Positions 24,917 through 33,890 are shown, counted from the first letter of the stretch. The stretch is DNA of 64,000 nucleotides from Streptosporangium sp. NBC_01756 (GCF_035917975.1 NZ_CP109130.1:6262001-6326000), one strand, 5' to 3'. Notes: generated by a model from the sequence alone, not told the origin. A program made the numbers and translations.

Positions 24917-26577
24917 GCCTTCTCCAGGTAGCGGTGGACGAGTGCCACGGCCATCGCCCCCTCGCCGACCGCGGAGGCGACCCGCTTGATCGAGTCGGCA
25001 CGCACGTCCCCGGCGGCGAAGACCCCGGGCACGTTGGTCTCCAGGTGGTACGGCTCGCGGCGGAGCGGCCAGTTACGGGGGCGGTTCTCGGTGGCGGTCA
25101 GATCGGGGCCGGTGATGACGAAGCCCTTGGCGTCACGCTCGATCGTGTCACCGAGCCAGTCGGTGAACGGTTCGGCGCCGATGAAGACGAACACCCACTC
25201 GGTGTCGACCGTCCGCTCGCCGTCCGGTCCCTTCAGGGTGAGCCGGTTCAGGTGGTCGTCGCCCTCCGCGCCGACCACCTGGGTGCCGGTGTGCAGCTCG
25301 ATGTTCGGAATGTTCGAGATCTGCTCGATCAGGTAGTGCGACATGGACTTCTCCAGCCCGTCGCTCCGGACGATCAGATGGACCTTGCTGGCGAAGCCGG
25401 AGAGGTAGACCGCGCCCTGCCCGGCGGAGTTGGCGGCGCCGATGATGTAGACCTCGCAGCCCCTGCACTCGGGCGCCTCGGTCACGGCGGCACCGTAGTA
25501 GGTCCCCCGGCCCACGAAGTCGTCCAGGCCGGGAGCGGACAGCCGCCGATAGGAGACACCGGTGGCGATGATCACGGTGTGCGCGGCGATGCTGCCGCCG
25601 TCGGCGAAACCGACCACCCGGGCCTGACCCCTGACCTCCAGGCTGGTGACCTTGCGGGTGGTGAGCAGCTCGGCGCCGAATTTCAGCGCCTGGCGGCGGG
25701 CGCGGTCGGCGAGCTGGGAGCCGGAGACGCCGTCGGGGAAGCCCAAGTAGTTCTCGATGCGGGAGCTCTGGCCGGCCTGCCCGCCGGAGGCGTGCTGCTC
25801 GACCATCACGGTGCGCAGCCCCTCCGATGCTCCGTAGACCGCCGCGCCCAGCCCGCCGGGGCCGCCGCCGATGACGATCAGGTCGTAGAAGTCGGTGGCC
25901 GGGGCGGTGGACAGGCCGACGGCGCCCGCGAGTTCGGAGGTGCTGGGGGCGGTGAGCATCGTGCCGTCGGCGGTGATGACCAGCGGCAGCCTGGCCGGGC
26001 TGATCTCGCCTTCCTCGCCGGCGGCGGCGAGGAGCTGCGCACCCTCGGGGTCCTCGGCCAGCATCCAGCGGTAGGGCACCTGGTTGCGGGACAGGAAGTC
26101 GCGGATCTTGTAGGACCTGGCCGACCAGCGTGCTCCCACCACGCGCAGCTCGTCGGATTCGCGCCGCTCGACCCGGTGCCAGGCGTCGAGCAGGTCGTCC
26201 AGGACCGGGTAGAACTTCTCCTCCGGAGGGTCCCACGGCTTGAGCATGTAGTGGTCGAGGTCGACCACGTTGATCGCCTGGATCGCCGCGTCGGTGTCGG
26301 CGTAGGCGGTGAGCAGCACCCGGCGGGCGTACGGATACAGATCCATGGCCTGCTCCAGGAACTCCACGCCGTTCATCTGGGGCATCCGGTAGTCGGCGAG
26401 GATGGCCGCGACGTCGTCGCCGCGCAGCCGGAGCTGACGGACGCTGTCCATCCCCTCGACCGCGGTGTCGGCCCGGACGATGCGGTAGGCGTGGCCGTAA
26501 CGGCGTCGTAGGTCGCGCGCCACGGAGCGTGAGACGCCCGGGTCGTCGTCGACCGTCATGATGACCGGCTTGTCCAT
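24913..26577 (-). CDS. Response-regulator receiver fused to a thioredoxin-reductase-like flavoprotein
   Basis: A 554-residue fusion. The receiver domain (1-125) keeps the acidic pair (VDDDPG), phospho-acceptor Asp62 (LADYRMPQ) and Lys113 (MLKPWDP). Residues 145-222 look like a glutaredoxin/thioredoxin-fold insert, but the active-site position reads WSARS without cysteines. From 228 the protein is a thioredoxin reductase: FAD Rossmann motif VIGGGPGGLGAAVYG (235-249), a C-x-x-C at 371-374 (ECRGCE) shifted toward the second nucleotide motif IIGAANSAGQGA, and the C-terminal GVFAAGDVRADS. FAD and NAD(P)H binding are expected. The output is enzymatic, not DNA binding. Start: ATG after AGGTC with GGGGGAAG further upstream. 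Confidence 0.93.
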   Translation of the reverse strand: MDKPVIMTVDDDPGVSRSVARDLRRRYGHAYRIVRADTAVEGMDSVRQLRLRGDDVAAILADYRMPQMNGVEFLEQAMDLYPYARRVLLTAYADTDAAIQAINVVDLDHYMLKPWDPPEEKFYPVLDDLLDAWHRVERRESDELRVVGARWSARSYKIRDFLSRNQVPYRWMLAEDPEGAQLLAAAGEEGEISPARLPLVITADGTMLTAPSTSELAGAVGLSTAPATDFYDLIVIGGGPGGLGAAVYGASEGLRTVMVEQHASGGQAGQSSRIENYLGFPDGVSGSQLADRARRQALKFGAELLTTRKVTSLEVRGQARVVGFADGGSIAAHTVIIATGVSYRRLSAPGLDDFVGRGTYYGAAVTEAPECRGCEVYIIGAANSAGQGAVYLSGFASKVHLIVRSDGLEKSMSHYLIEQISNIPNIELHTGTQVVGAEGDDHLNRLTLKGPDGERTVDTEWVFVFIGAEPFTDWLGDTIERDAKGFVITGPDLTATENRPRNWPLRREPYHLETNVPGVFAAGDVRADSIKRVASAVGEGAMAVALVHRYLEKA

Positions 26578-26645
26578 GACCTGCTTCCCCCTGGTATGGA
26601 GACAACCTCTCTCGAAGGATGTCACATCAGCTCAAATGTCTCGGA

Positions 26646-27521
26646 TCACCCTGCTGGAAGGACCGGGGCAGGGCACCCGGCGGCGCGGAGCAGGGCGGCC
26701 GGGCGGCCGTGGCCGGCGCGCAGCCGGGTGAACTCCGGATCGCTGGTCCAGAATTCACGCAGCGACTCGTGTCCCACCCGGTCGGCGATGATCTGCAGGG
26801 CGATGTCGTGCCTGATGTACTCCACCGCCATCAGGACCACGGCCGGGTCCTCGGTGTAGACGCCCCAGGCCGATCCGCCCACGAAGCCGCCGATCAGCGC
26901 CTCGCGCCGGTCGCCGGCGACGACCAGGAGGCGGCAGCCCAGGTCCTCCATGATCACATCGGGGGTGGAGAACCGGTGCTCGTACAGGTGCCCCACCACT
27001 TCCTGGGCAGGGCCGAAGTGCATCATGGAAGCGTCGACACCGCGCTCGACCGCCTGTCTGACCAGCGGTGAGAGCCGTCTCATCTCCTCGGGCCAGATCG
27101 ACAGGAACAGGTCGGTACGCGAGGCGGCCACCACGTCCTCGGCCCGGGCGAGCAGCGCCTCGGCGTCCTTGAGGTTGTGGATCAGATGAGCCTCGGGCGG
27201 CGCCACGATCGTGGGCAGCGAGGCCTGCAGCGACTCGATCGAGTCGTCGAACTCCCGGCGCATCCGCTCCAGCAGCGACCGGGGCGGCAGCGGCAGATAG
27301 TCGGTGGCGTCTTCGATTCCCCGCACCTCGTAGGCCGCGCCCTTGGCGACCAGCTTGCCCAGCGTCTCGTAGACCGTGCTGCGCGGCACTCCCGAGCGCT
27401 TGGCGACCTCGTATCCGTTGAGCGGCTGCCCGGAGCCGACCAGCGTGACATAGGCCTTGGCCTCGTAACCTGACATGCCCAGGCGCTGCAACTGTTCCAC
27501 TACGTCCTGCATCGCAGTCAT
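26646..27521 (-). CDS. TrmB-type (sugar-specific) transcriptional regulator
   Basis: A 291-residue protein. The N-terminal winged helix (about 4-75: LGMSGYEAKAYVTLVGSG, then YEVAKRSGVPRSTVYETLGKL) is typical of the TrmB family. A dimerisation coil follows (LLERMRREFDDSIESLQASL). The C-terminal half (about 105-270) resembles the effector/phospholipase-D-like domain of these regulators (VAASRTDLFLSIWPEEM and HFSTP-like motifs). TrmB proteins bind sugars or other small ligands and repress or activate transport and metabolic genes. The target here is unknown; glnII upstream is separated by a strong terminator. An in-frame start 3 codons later (MQDVVEQ) is also possible. Confidence 0.82.
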   Translation of the reverse strand: MTAMQDVVEQLQRLGMSGYEAKAYVTLVGSGQPLNGYEVAKRSGVPRSTVYETLGKLVAKGAAYEVRGIEDATDYLPLPPRSLLERMRREFDDSIESLQASLPTIVAPPEAHLIHNLKDAEALLARAEDVVAASRTDLFLSIWPEEMRRLSPLVRQAVERGVDASMMHFGPAQEVVGHLYEHRFSTPDVIMEDLGCRLLVVAGDRREALIGGFVGGSAWGVYTEDPAVVLMAVEYIRHDIALQIIADRVGHESLREFWTSDPEFTRLRAGHGRPAALLRAAGCPAPVLPAG

Positions 27522-27714
27522 CGTACGGCGCGCGACGGCATATTTGTGTTGTCCTAAAGCGCCTAATTTATGTTTGTATTTACCGGCCTGAAGTTGAGCC
27601 GGTGATCCGGCCGCCATGGACCGGCCCGCCCGGTGTCGGGCGCTTTCCGCCGGTCTCCGTGGAAACCGGATCGGATCCGTCGCGCACGACCGGGCGGTCG
27701 GAGTGAAACCGCAT

Positions 27715-27760
27715 GACGGAGGCCGTGACCACCCCCGGCAGGGTGGTCACGGCCTCCGTC
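27715..27760 (-). terminator. Strong hairpin terminator of glnII
   Basis: A perfect 20-bp stem (27715-27734 with 27741-27760) has a 6-nt loop, 8 bp past the glnII stop codon. It isolates glnII from the regulator gene downstream. Confidence 0.9.
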
Positions 27761-27768
27761 GTACCGGA

Positions 27769-28782
27769 TCAGACCTGGCCGGCCTTCTCCAGGGCGGCGC
27801 AGCAGGTGCCCACGATGAGGCGGGTCACCTGGTAAGGGTCGACGTTGGCGTTGGGGCGACGGTCCTCGATGTAGCCCTTCTTCTCCACCTCGACCTGCCA
27901 CGGGATGCGGACCGAGGCGCCGCGGTCGGAGACGCCGTAGCTGAACTCGTTCCACGGGGCGGTCTCGTGGTGACCGGTGAGACGGTCCTCGATGTCGGCG
28001 CCGTAGTACTTGACGTGCTCCGCGGCGTTCGTGGCGAGGGCCTCGCAGGCGGTGATGATCGGGTCGTAGCCCTCGCGCATCGCCTTGGTGGAGAAGTTGG
28101 TGTGCGCGCCGGCGCCGTTCCAGTCGCCCTTGACCGGCTTGGCGTCAAGCGTGGCGGCGACGTTGAAGTCCTCGGCGACGCGGTAGAGCAGCCAGCGGGC
28201 GACCCACATGTGGTCGGAGACCTCCACCGGGCCCGCCGGGCCAACCTGGAACTCCCACTGACCGGGCATGACCTCGGCGTTGATGCCGGAGATCGCCAGG
28301 CCGGCCTCAAGGCAGAGGTCGAGGTGCTTTTCGACGATCTCGCGGCCGAAGACCTCGTCGGCGCCGACGCCGCAGTAGTAGCCACCCTGCGGGGCGGGGA
28401 AGCCGCCGAGCGGGAAGCCCAGCGGGCGGCCCTCCTTGAAGAAGGTGTACTCCTGCTCGATGCCGAACCACGACTCCTGGTCGGCGAACTTCTCGGCCAC
28501 CTCGACGAGCGCGGCGCGGGTGTTGCTGGCGTGCGGGGTCATGTCGATGTCGAGGACCTCGCAGAGCACCAGCACGTTGCTGCCGCCGCGGATCGGGTCC
28601 GGGCAGGTGAACACCGGCTTGAGCACGCGGTCGGAGGAGGAGCCGTCGGCCTGGTTGGTGCTGGATCCGTCGAAACCCCAGACCGGGAGTTCGGCGCCGT
28701 CGGCCAGGACCCTGGTCTTCGAACGGAGCTTGGCGGTCGGCTTGGTGCCGTCGATCCAGATGTATTCAGCCTTGAAGGTCAT
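27769..28782 (-). CDS. glnII: Glutamine synthetase, type II (eukaryotic-like)
   Basis: A 337-residue enzyme that makes glutamine from glutamate, ammonia and ATP in the cytoplasm. Length and motifs fit GSII, not the longer GSI (about 470 residues). Evidence includes VWGFDGSSTNQADG near the start, the ATP/metal segments WFGIEQEYTFF and GINAEVMPGQWEFQVGP, DWNGAGAHTNFSTKAMR, and RGASVRIPWQVEV near the end. Actinomycetes usually carry both GSI and GSII. GSII genes in Streptomyces are controlled by GlnR, and a possible GlnR-like site lies about 80 bp upstream. The ATG has AAGGA 8 bp before it. Monocistronic. Confidence 0.97.
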   Translation of the reverse strand: MTFKAEYIWIDGTKPTAKLRSKTRVLADGAELPVWGFDGSSTNQADGSSSDRVLKPVFTCPDPIRGGSNVLVLCEVLDIDMTPHASNTRAALVEVAEKFADQESWFGIEQEYTFFKEGRPLGFPLGGFPAPQGGYYCGVGADEVFGREIVEKHLDLCLEAGLAISGINAEVMPGQWEFQVGPAGPVEVSDHMWVARWLLYRVAEDFNVAATLDAKPVKGDWNGAGAHTNFSTKAMREGYDPIITACEALATNAAEHVKYYGADIEDRLTGHHETAPWNEFSYGVSDRGASVRIPWQVEVEKKGYIEDRRPNANVDPYQVTRLIVGTCCAALEKAGQV

Positions 28783-28859
28783 CGGCGGAGTCCTTGAGAG
28801 GGAGAGGTTCGCTGCTCCTCCAGAGTCGCAAGTCGCGATTTCGCATCTGTTGCCCGAAT

Positions 28860-28875
28860 GTGAACAGGACGTTAC
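28860..28875 (-). promoter_or_regulatory. Possible GlnR-like site upstream of glnII
   Basis: On the minus strand the sequence reads GTAAC, six bases, TTCAC. The first half matches the GlnR half-site GTnAC; the second fits GAAAC poorly. The position, about 80 bp before the start codon, suits regulation. The match is suggestive only. Confidence 0.3.
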
Positions 28876-28968
28876 CCGTGCCCGTTTGGCCAGGCAGGGA
28901 TGGCGGAAAAGTTCGCACATCTCTTTTCCGCAGGTGTGAGCCGCCCGGCCGGCCTCGGTTCGGCGAGG

Positions 28969-29607
28969 TCACTCCCCGGAGTCGTCGAGGAGGTGCGCCG
29001 AGGCGGATTCGTGGGCGAGGCGGCGCAGGATGTCGAGGATTCGGCCCCTCACCACGGTGCCGATGACCAGGGCCTCGACCGCGGCCTCGCGGGGGCCCCG
29101 CAGCGGGATGGTGCCGATCTCGTGCTCGACGAGGTCGACGGCGGTCTGCACGTAGGGGCGCAGGGACTCGCCGGAGGCGGGCATGCCGAGCCGGTCGAGG
29201 GTGAGGAGGGCCTGGGCCAGCTCGTCGCGGGTGGGGGCGTCGGGGTGTATCCGCCAGCCGAGGTCGGCGATCAGGTCGTCGGCCTTGACGCGGGCGCGCC
29301 GCCAGTCCTCGTCGCCGGGGTGGGGTTCGACCGCCGGGGCGATGGCGTAGTGGGCGGTGCCGAGCACCTCGTGCATGCCCAGGCTCTCGTCGTCCACGGC
29401 GGCGATCACCTGCTGGATGGCCGCGATGGGCAGCCGGCCGACCTCCAGCAGTGCGCGGATCAGCCGCAGCCGGCGCACATGGCTCTCGCCGTACTCCGCC
29501 CGGGTGGCCGACGTCTGCTCCCCCGCGGGGAGCAGGCCTTCGCGCAGGTAGTACTTGATCGTGGGGATGGGGACGCCCGACGCGGTGCTGAGCTGGGATA
29601 TCCGCAT
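28969..29607 (-). CDS. MerR-family transcriptional regulator
   Basis: A 212-residue protein. The N-terminal HTH is of MerR type (MRISQLSTASGVPIPTIKYYLREGLLPAGE), with the wing residues RAEYGESHVRRLRLI and the start of a coiled coil after it. The C-terminal 130 residues are helical and carry no metal-binding cysteine cluster, so a metal sensor is unlikely; ligand and target are unknown. The start codon lies 6 nt after TACTAT, so the mRNA may be leaderless. The methyltransferase gene ends 49 bp upstream on the same strand, so read-through is possible. Confidence 0.88.
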   Translation of the reverse strand: MRISQLSTASGVPIPTIKYYLREGLLPAGEQTSATRAEYGESHVRRLRLIRALLEVGRLPIAAIQQVIAAVDDESLGMHEVLGTAHYAIAPAVEPHPGDEDWRRARVKADDLIADLGWRIHPDAPTRDELAQALLTLDRLGMPASGESLRPYVQTAVDLVEHEIGTIPLRGPREAAVEALVIGTVVRGRILDILRRLAHESASAHLLDDSGE

Positions 29608-29655
29608 CCTTAGATAGTACAACTAGCCAATAGGGGGCCGGTGCGAGCCCGCCGG

Positions 29656-30465
29656 TCAGGGCACTCGGGCGACGGCGCCGAGAATGCTGGGCAGGGTGAA
29701 GTCGATCGTGACGTCCTCCTCGGGCTCCGGGCGCCAGGCCTCGACCGGGACGATCCCGGGAGTCAGGACCTCCAGACCTTCCAGATAGGCGGCGAGTTCG
29801 GCGGGCCCGCGCGAGGTGATCGATCCGGCGGTGGTGGAGCGGTAGACCCTGTCGGCCCTGGCGTGCGCCTCCTCGCTGACCTGGCCGGCGAAGGCATGGG
29901 AGATCACCAGATGGCTGCCGGAGGGCAGCACCTCCCGCACCGAGGCGACGATCTGGTCGGCGACGGCGTCGTCCGGGACGAAGTGCAGCATCGCCAGCAG
30001 GATCAGGGCCACCGGTTCGTCGAAGTCGATGCTCGCGCGGACCTCGGGGCTGTCGAGCAGGGCCTTGGGTTCCCGCATGTCTCCCGGGACCACGGTGGTG
30101 TACGGGTTGTCGCTCAGCAGGGCCCGGCCGTGGGCCAGGACGATCGGATCGTTGTCCACGTAGGTGACCCGGGCGTCGGGGATGATCCGGTGGGCCACCT
30201 GGTGGACGTTCTCCTGCGTGGGCAGTCCGGAGCCGATGTCGAGGAACTGGCGGATGCCCTGGCCGGCGAGCTCGGTCACCGCCCGGCGCAGGAAGACACG
30301 GTTGGCCTGGGCCATCATCCGGATACCCGGGACGATCTCGATGAACTTCTCGGCGGCCGCACGGTCGGAGGCGAAATTGTCCTTGCCGCCGAGGTAGTAG
30401 TCGTACATGCGCGCCACGCTCGGAATCGTCGGATCGACTCCCTGCGGTGCCTGCTCCTCGGCCAT
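29656..30465 (-). CDS. SAM-dependent methyltransferase-like protein (PF04672 family)
   Basis: A 269-residue cytoplasmic protein of the actinomycete PF04672 family, of which genomes often carry dozens. Family marks: PSVARMYDYYLGGKDNFASDR at the start, the SAM-site motif RQFLDIGSGLPTQENVH, VTYVDNDPIVLAHGRALL with the acidic ribose-binding residues, and ALILLAMLHFVPDD. The substrate is unknown for nearly all members. The ATG has AAAGGAG 7 bp upstream. It is divergent from the amino-sugar operon starting at 30831. Confidence 0.92.
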   Translation of the reverse strand: MAEEQAPQGVDPTIPSVARMYDYYLGGKDNFASDRAAAEKFIEIVPGIRMMAQANRVFLRRAVTELAGQGIRQFLDIGSGLPTQENVHQVAHRIIPDARVTYVDNDPIVLAHGRALLSDNPYTTVVPGDMREPKALLDSPEVRASIDFDEPVALILLAMLHFVPDDAVADQIVASVREVLPSGSHLVISHAFAGQVSEEAHARADRVYRSTTAGSITSRGPAELAAYLEGLEVLTPGIVPVEAWRPEPEEDVTIDFTLPSILGAVARVP

Positions 30466-30682
30466 CGATTCTCCTTTGCCCCGATTCGATGAGATTTATA
30501 GAGAATGCTAGAGGATCATGACTGATGTCGGACCTTGCTCGTGCTGCACGGTCCGTTTCCCTGCCGGCCCGTCGTGTGGCGAGCCGGATCCCGCCCGCCG
30601 GACCGGTGGCCTCGCGTCGCACGCTCGTGTTCCCGGGGCTCGAACGGCGCGTTCGGCGACGGATCATTGCCAAAAGGGGATG

Positions 30683-30701
30683 AATGTCAATAACTGACAT
30701 T
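30683..30701. promoter_or_regulatory. 19-bp palindrome, candidate operator
   Basis: AATGTCA, a 5-bp spacer, and TGACATT form a perfect inverted repeat with 7-bp arms. It lies about 65 bp upstream of the -35 of the amino-sugar operon in an AT-rich stretch. The binding protein is unknown; RpiR itself is one option. Confidence 0.5.
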
Positions 30702-30766
30702 AAGCGGCTGTTGAACGACGTTTCTCGCCGATGATCCAACGATTCGGGAGAGAATCGTGCCGGGGG

Positions 30767-30798
30767 TTGACCGAGAGGGCTCGCTAAGAATAATTTTC
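30767..30798 (+). promoter_or_regulatory. Candidate promoter of the amino-sugar operon with overlapping operator
   Basis: TTGACC (30767-30772), 16 bp, then AATAAT (30789-30794) resembles a housekeeping promoter. A near-palindrome GAATAATTTTC (30788-30798) covers the -10, where repressor binding would block transcription. The GTG start of the regulator is 33 bp further on. Confidence 0.5.
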
Positions 30799-30830
30799 AT
30801 CCAATCATCCAGTGGGTGAAAGGAATACTT

Positions 30831-31700
30831 GTGGCGGCAGGGGCCCTCGGACGCATCCAGACCGAGACGCCCGCGCTGCCCGAGGCGCTGCGCCGGGTCG
30901 GTGAGGCCATCTTGGCCGACCCGGCCGGGGCCGCCCGATCCACGATCATCGCGCTGGCCGAGCGGAGCGGCAGCTCACCCGCCACCGTCACGCGGTTCTG
31001 CCGGTTGTTCGGTTTCACCGGATACGCCGGGCTGCGGGTCGCGCTGGCCACCGAGACCGGCCGCGCCTCGCAGGCCAACTGGGACACCAGCGTCGGTCAC
31101 GAGATCGGCCCGACCGACCCGCTCGACGCGGCGATCGGCGTGATGGCCGCCGCCGACTCCCGGCTCATCAGGGAGACCGCGGCCCAGCTCGACGCGGGGA
31201 CCGTCGCCAAGGTCGCCGACGCGATCGTCGCGGCCCGTCGAGTGCTGATCTTCGGGGTCTCCATCAGCGGGGGAGTGGCCGGCATGATCGGCGGACGGCT
31301 CCGCAGGATCCGGGTGCCCTGCTGGAGCCACGCCGACGCCCATGAGGCGCTCGCCGACGCGGCACTGCTGGCCGAGGGCGACGTCGCGATCGGGATCTCC
31401 CACCAGGGCCGCACCCGCGAGGTGCTGGAGTCGCTCGCCGAGGCCGGGGACCGGGGGGCGCTGACGGTCGCCGTCACCTCCTTCGCCCGGTCGCCGCTGG
31501 CCGACCTGGCCGACCTGGTGCTGACCACCGCGAGCCGGGAGACCACCTTCAGGCTGGGTGGCCTGGCCGCCGTCCACTCCCAGCTGTTCGTTCTCGACAC
31601 CGTCTACGTGGCGGTCGCACAGCGCACCTACGGGCAGACCAACGAGGCGTTCGAGCTGACCATGCGTGCTCTGGAGAGCCACCGCGTAGAGAGGAACTGA
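30831..31700 (+). CDS. MurR/RpiR-family transcriptional regulator
   Basis: A 289-residue protein from the GTG at 30831, which has AAAGGA 6 bp upstream. The N-terminal HTH_6 domain (about 15-85: ARSTIIALAERSGSSPATVTRFCRLFGF) precedes a SIS phosphosugar-binding domain (about 125-265: RRVLIFGVSISGGVAGMI, then DVAIGISHQGRTREVLESL). Family members sense phosphosugars such as MurNAc-6P or GlcNAc-6P and usually repress neighbouring genes. It heads an operon with a SIS protein (2 bp apart) and an Ngc-like importer. Amino-sugar control is therefore the likely role, with autorepression through the palindrome over its promoter. Confidence 0.92.
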   Translation: MAAGALGRIQTETPALPEALRRVGEAILADPAGAARSTIIALAERSGSSPATVTRFCRLFGFTGYAGLRVALATETGRASQANWDTSVGHEIGPTDPLDAAIGVMAAADSRLIRETAAQLDAGTVAKVADAIVAARRVLIFGVSISGGVAGMIGGRLRRIRVPCWSHADAHEALADAALLAEGDVAIGISHQGRTREVLESLAEAGDRGALTVAVTSFARSPLADLADLVLTTASRETTFRLGGLAAVHSQLFVLDTVYVAVAQRTYGQTNEAFELTMRALESHRVERN

Positions 31701-31702
31701 CC

Positions 31703-32461
31703 GTGAACATCGGCGCCGCCGACTACGTCCACGAAGTGAAGGCCCTGGTGGACGAGGTCTCCCACACCCAGGGGGCCGCCGTCAGGAAGGCGGCCGGCCT
31801 GCTGGTCGGGTCGCTGATGGGCGGCGGGATCATCCAGGCGTTCGGTTCCGGTCACTCCGAGGCGATCGCCATGGAGATCGCCGGCCGTGCGGGCGGGCTG
31901 GTCCCCAGCAACCGGCTCGCGCTGCGCGACGTCGTCCTGTACGGCGACGCCCCGGTGGACGTGCTCCTGGGCGCCCCGGGCGAACTGGAGCGCGACCCGT
32001 CGATCGCCCAGCGGATCTACGATCTCGCCCCCGTCCAGCCGCAGGACGTCTTCGTGCTCATCTCCAGCTCCGGGGTGAACGGCTCGGTGGTGGAACTGGC
32101 CTCCATCGTCAAGGACAGAGGGCACGGCCTGGTCGCCCTGACCTCCGTGCAGCACAGCACCGCGATGGCCTCCCGCCACCCCTCGGGCCGCAAGCTGCTC
32201 GACCTCGCCGACGTGGTGCTGGACAACGGGGCGCCGTACGGCGACGCGGTTCTGCCGCTCCCGGACGGCGGCGCGTTCGGCGCCGTCTCCACGATCACCT
32301 CGGCGCTGCTGGCCCAGATGGTGGTGACCGAGGTGGTGCGCGGCCTGATCGAGGCAGGCCGCACCCCGCCGGTCTACCGGTCCGCGAACGTGGTCGGCGG
32401 GGACGAGCACAACCGGGCTCTCGATGATCGCTACGCCGGAAGGATCCGGCGAGGTGCCTGA
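31703..32461 (+). CDS. SIS-domain sugar isomerase-like protein
   Basis: A 252-residue protein, GTG start 2 bp after the regulator's stop, with GAGGAA upstream. It is a single SIS domain of the UPF0309-like type: IIQAFGSGHSEAIAMEIAGR near residue 40, then VFVLISSSGVNGSVVELA, and a C-terminal TITSALLAQMVVTEVVRGLI. SIS proteins isomerise or bind phosphosugars. In this operon the substrate is likely to be a phosphorylated amino sugar imported by the adjacent transporter, which is inference from context. It is not MurQ, lacking that family's length and motifs. Confidence 0.85.
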   Translation: MNIGAADYVHEVKALVDEVSHTQGAAVRKAAGLLVGSLMGGGIIQAFGSGHSEAIAMEIAGRAGGLVPSNRLALRDVVLYGDAPVDVLLGAPGELERDPSIAQRIYDLAPVQPQDVFVLISSSGVNGSVVELASIVKDRGHGLVALTSVQHSTAMASRHPSGRKLLDLADVVLDNGAPYGDAVLPLPDGGAFGAVSTITSALLAQMVVTEVVRGLIEAGRTPPVYRSANVVGGDEHNRALDDRYAGRIRRGA

Positions 32462-32483
32462 AACACCCCCTGCAGGAGGAAGC

Positions 32484-33890
32484 ATGACCCACCTGTCCCG
32501 GCGCGAGCTTCTGCGCAGTGCGGTCCTGGCAGGGATCGCCCTGCCGGTCCTGTCCGCGTGCGCCACCCCCTCCGGCGGCGGCGCCTCTCCGGCGGCGCCG
32601 GCCGCCGGAGCCACCAGCGCGGCCAACCCGCTCGGCCTCGTCGACGGCAAGCCCCTGGAAATCTGGATCTTCGACGGCGGCTTCGGTGACGGCTACGCGA
32701 CGGACGTGCACGAGCCGCTGCTCAAGGCCAAATTCCCCAAACTGGAGATCAAGCACAACACGACCAAGGAGATTGCCAAGACCCTCCAGCCGCGCTTCGC
32801 CGGCGGCAACCCTCCCGAGTTCGTCAACAACTCGGGAGCCAACGCGATGGACTTCGGTGCCTTGATCCAGGACGGCCAGCTCGCCGACCTCACCCCCCTC
32901 TACGCCGCGCCGAGCTGGGACGACCCCGCCGTCACGGTGCGCGACACGATCGACCCCGCCGCGATCGAGCTGGGCAGCTACGACGGCAAACCGTACGTCC
33001 TGCCCTACGCCAACACCGTCTGGGGCATCTGGTACTCGCGGAAACTCTTCGAAGCGGAGGGCTGGCAGCCGCCCAAGACCTGGCAGGAGTTCCTGGACCT
33101 CTGCGAGACGATCAAGAAGTCGGGCAAGACCGCACCGTTCACCTACGCGGGCAAGCATCCCTTCTACATCTACGAGACCATCCTCACGCTCGCCGCGAAG
33201 ATCGGCGGCAAGGACGTGCTGAAGAACATCGACAACCTGGAGGACGGCGCCTGGAAGGCCGAGCCGGTCATCCAGGCCGCGACCGCCTTCGCCGAGATCG
33301 GGGCCAAATACCTGCTCCAGGGCACCGCCGGCCTGGACCACGTGCAGACCCAGACGGCGCACAACAAGGGCCAGGTCGCCATGCTGCCCTGCGGCTCCTG
33401 GCTGGAGAACGAGCAGAAGGACTCCACCCCGGCCGACTTCGGCTACGCCATGTTCCCGCTGCCGGACTTCGGATCCGCCGACGCCCTGCCGTACGGCACG
33501 CTGCACGCCCAGCCGGGCGAGGAGTACGTCGTGCCGGCCAAGTCGGCCAATCCCCAGGCAGGCCTGGAGTACATGCGGGCCATGCTCTCCAAGGAGGGCG
33601 CCGGGAAGTTCATGGAGCTGGTCTCCACGCTGACCATCGTCAAGGGCGCGGGCGAGGGCCGCACGCTCAAGCCTGGCCTGGAGAGCGCCTCGACCGCGCT
33701 GGCCGCCGCGGGCGACAACGCCGTCTGGTTCCTGCTCCGCAAGTGGTACGTCGAGATGCACGACGAGGTGGCCGCGGCGACCGGGCAGCTCATGAACGGC
33801 AAGCTGACCGTCGACCAGTGGGCGGGCCGCGTGCAGAAGAAGGCCGACTCGATCAAGAACGACTCCTCCGTGAAGAAGTTCAAGAGGTAG
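32484..33890 (+). CDS. ngcE: NgcE-like extracellular sugar-binding lipoprotein
   Basis: A 468-residue substrate-binding protein with a strong ribosome site (GCAGGAGGAAGC before ATG). The signal peptide has twin arginines (SRRELLRS) and a lipobox LSAC with Cys26, so it is probably a Tat-exported lipoprotein. The mature part is a family 1 solute-binding protein with motifs FAGGNPPEFVNNSG, YVLPYANTVWGIWYSRKLFEAEGW and MLPCGSWLENEQ. It most resembles NgcE of streptomycetes, which binds N-acetylglucosamine and chitobiose. The assignment to amino sugars rests on that resemblance and on the RpiR and SIS genes upstream. Two permease genes follow. Confidence 0.85.
   Translation: MTHLSRRELLRSAVLAGIALPVLSACATPSGGGASPAAPAAGATSAANPLGLVDGKPLEIWIFDGGFGDGYATDVHEPLLKAKFPKLEIKHNTTKEIAKTLQPRFAGGNPPEFVNNSGANAMDFGALIQDGQLADLTPLYAAPSWDDPAVTVRDTIDPAAIELGSYDGKPYVLPYANTVWGIWYSRKLFEAEGWQPPKTWQEFLDLCETIKKSGKTAPFTYAGKHPFYIYETILTLAAKIGGKDVLKNIDNLEDGAWKAEPVIQAATAFAEIGAKYLLQGTAGLDHVQTQTAHNKGQVAMLPCGSWLENEQKDSTPADFGYAMFPLPDFGSADALPYGTLHAQPGEEYVVPAKSANPQAGLEYMRAMLSKEGAGKFMELVSTLTIVKGAGEGRTLKPGLESASTALAAAGDNAVWFLLRKWYVEMHDEVAAATGQLMNGKLTVDQWAGRVQKKADSIKNDSSVKKFKR

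Larger units (their letters stand above)
30466..30830. other. 365-bp divergent regulatory region
   Basis: This region separates the methyltransferase (minus) from the RpiR regulator (plus). On the minus strand an AT-rich TATAAA block lies about 27 bp before the methyltransferase ATG. On the plus strand it holds the palindrome at 30683 and the promoter with overlapping palindrome at 30767, listed separately. No coding frame was credible. Confidence 0.5.
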
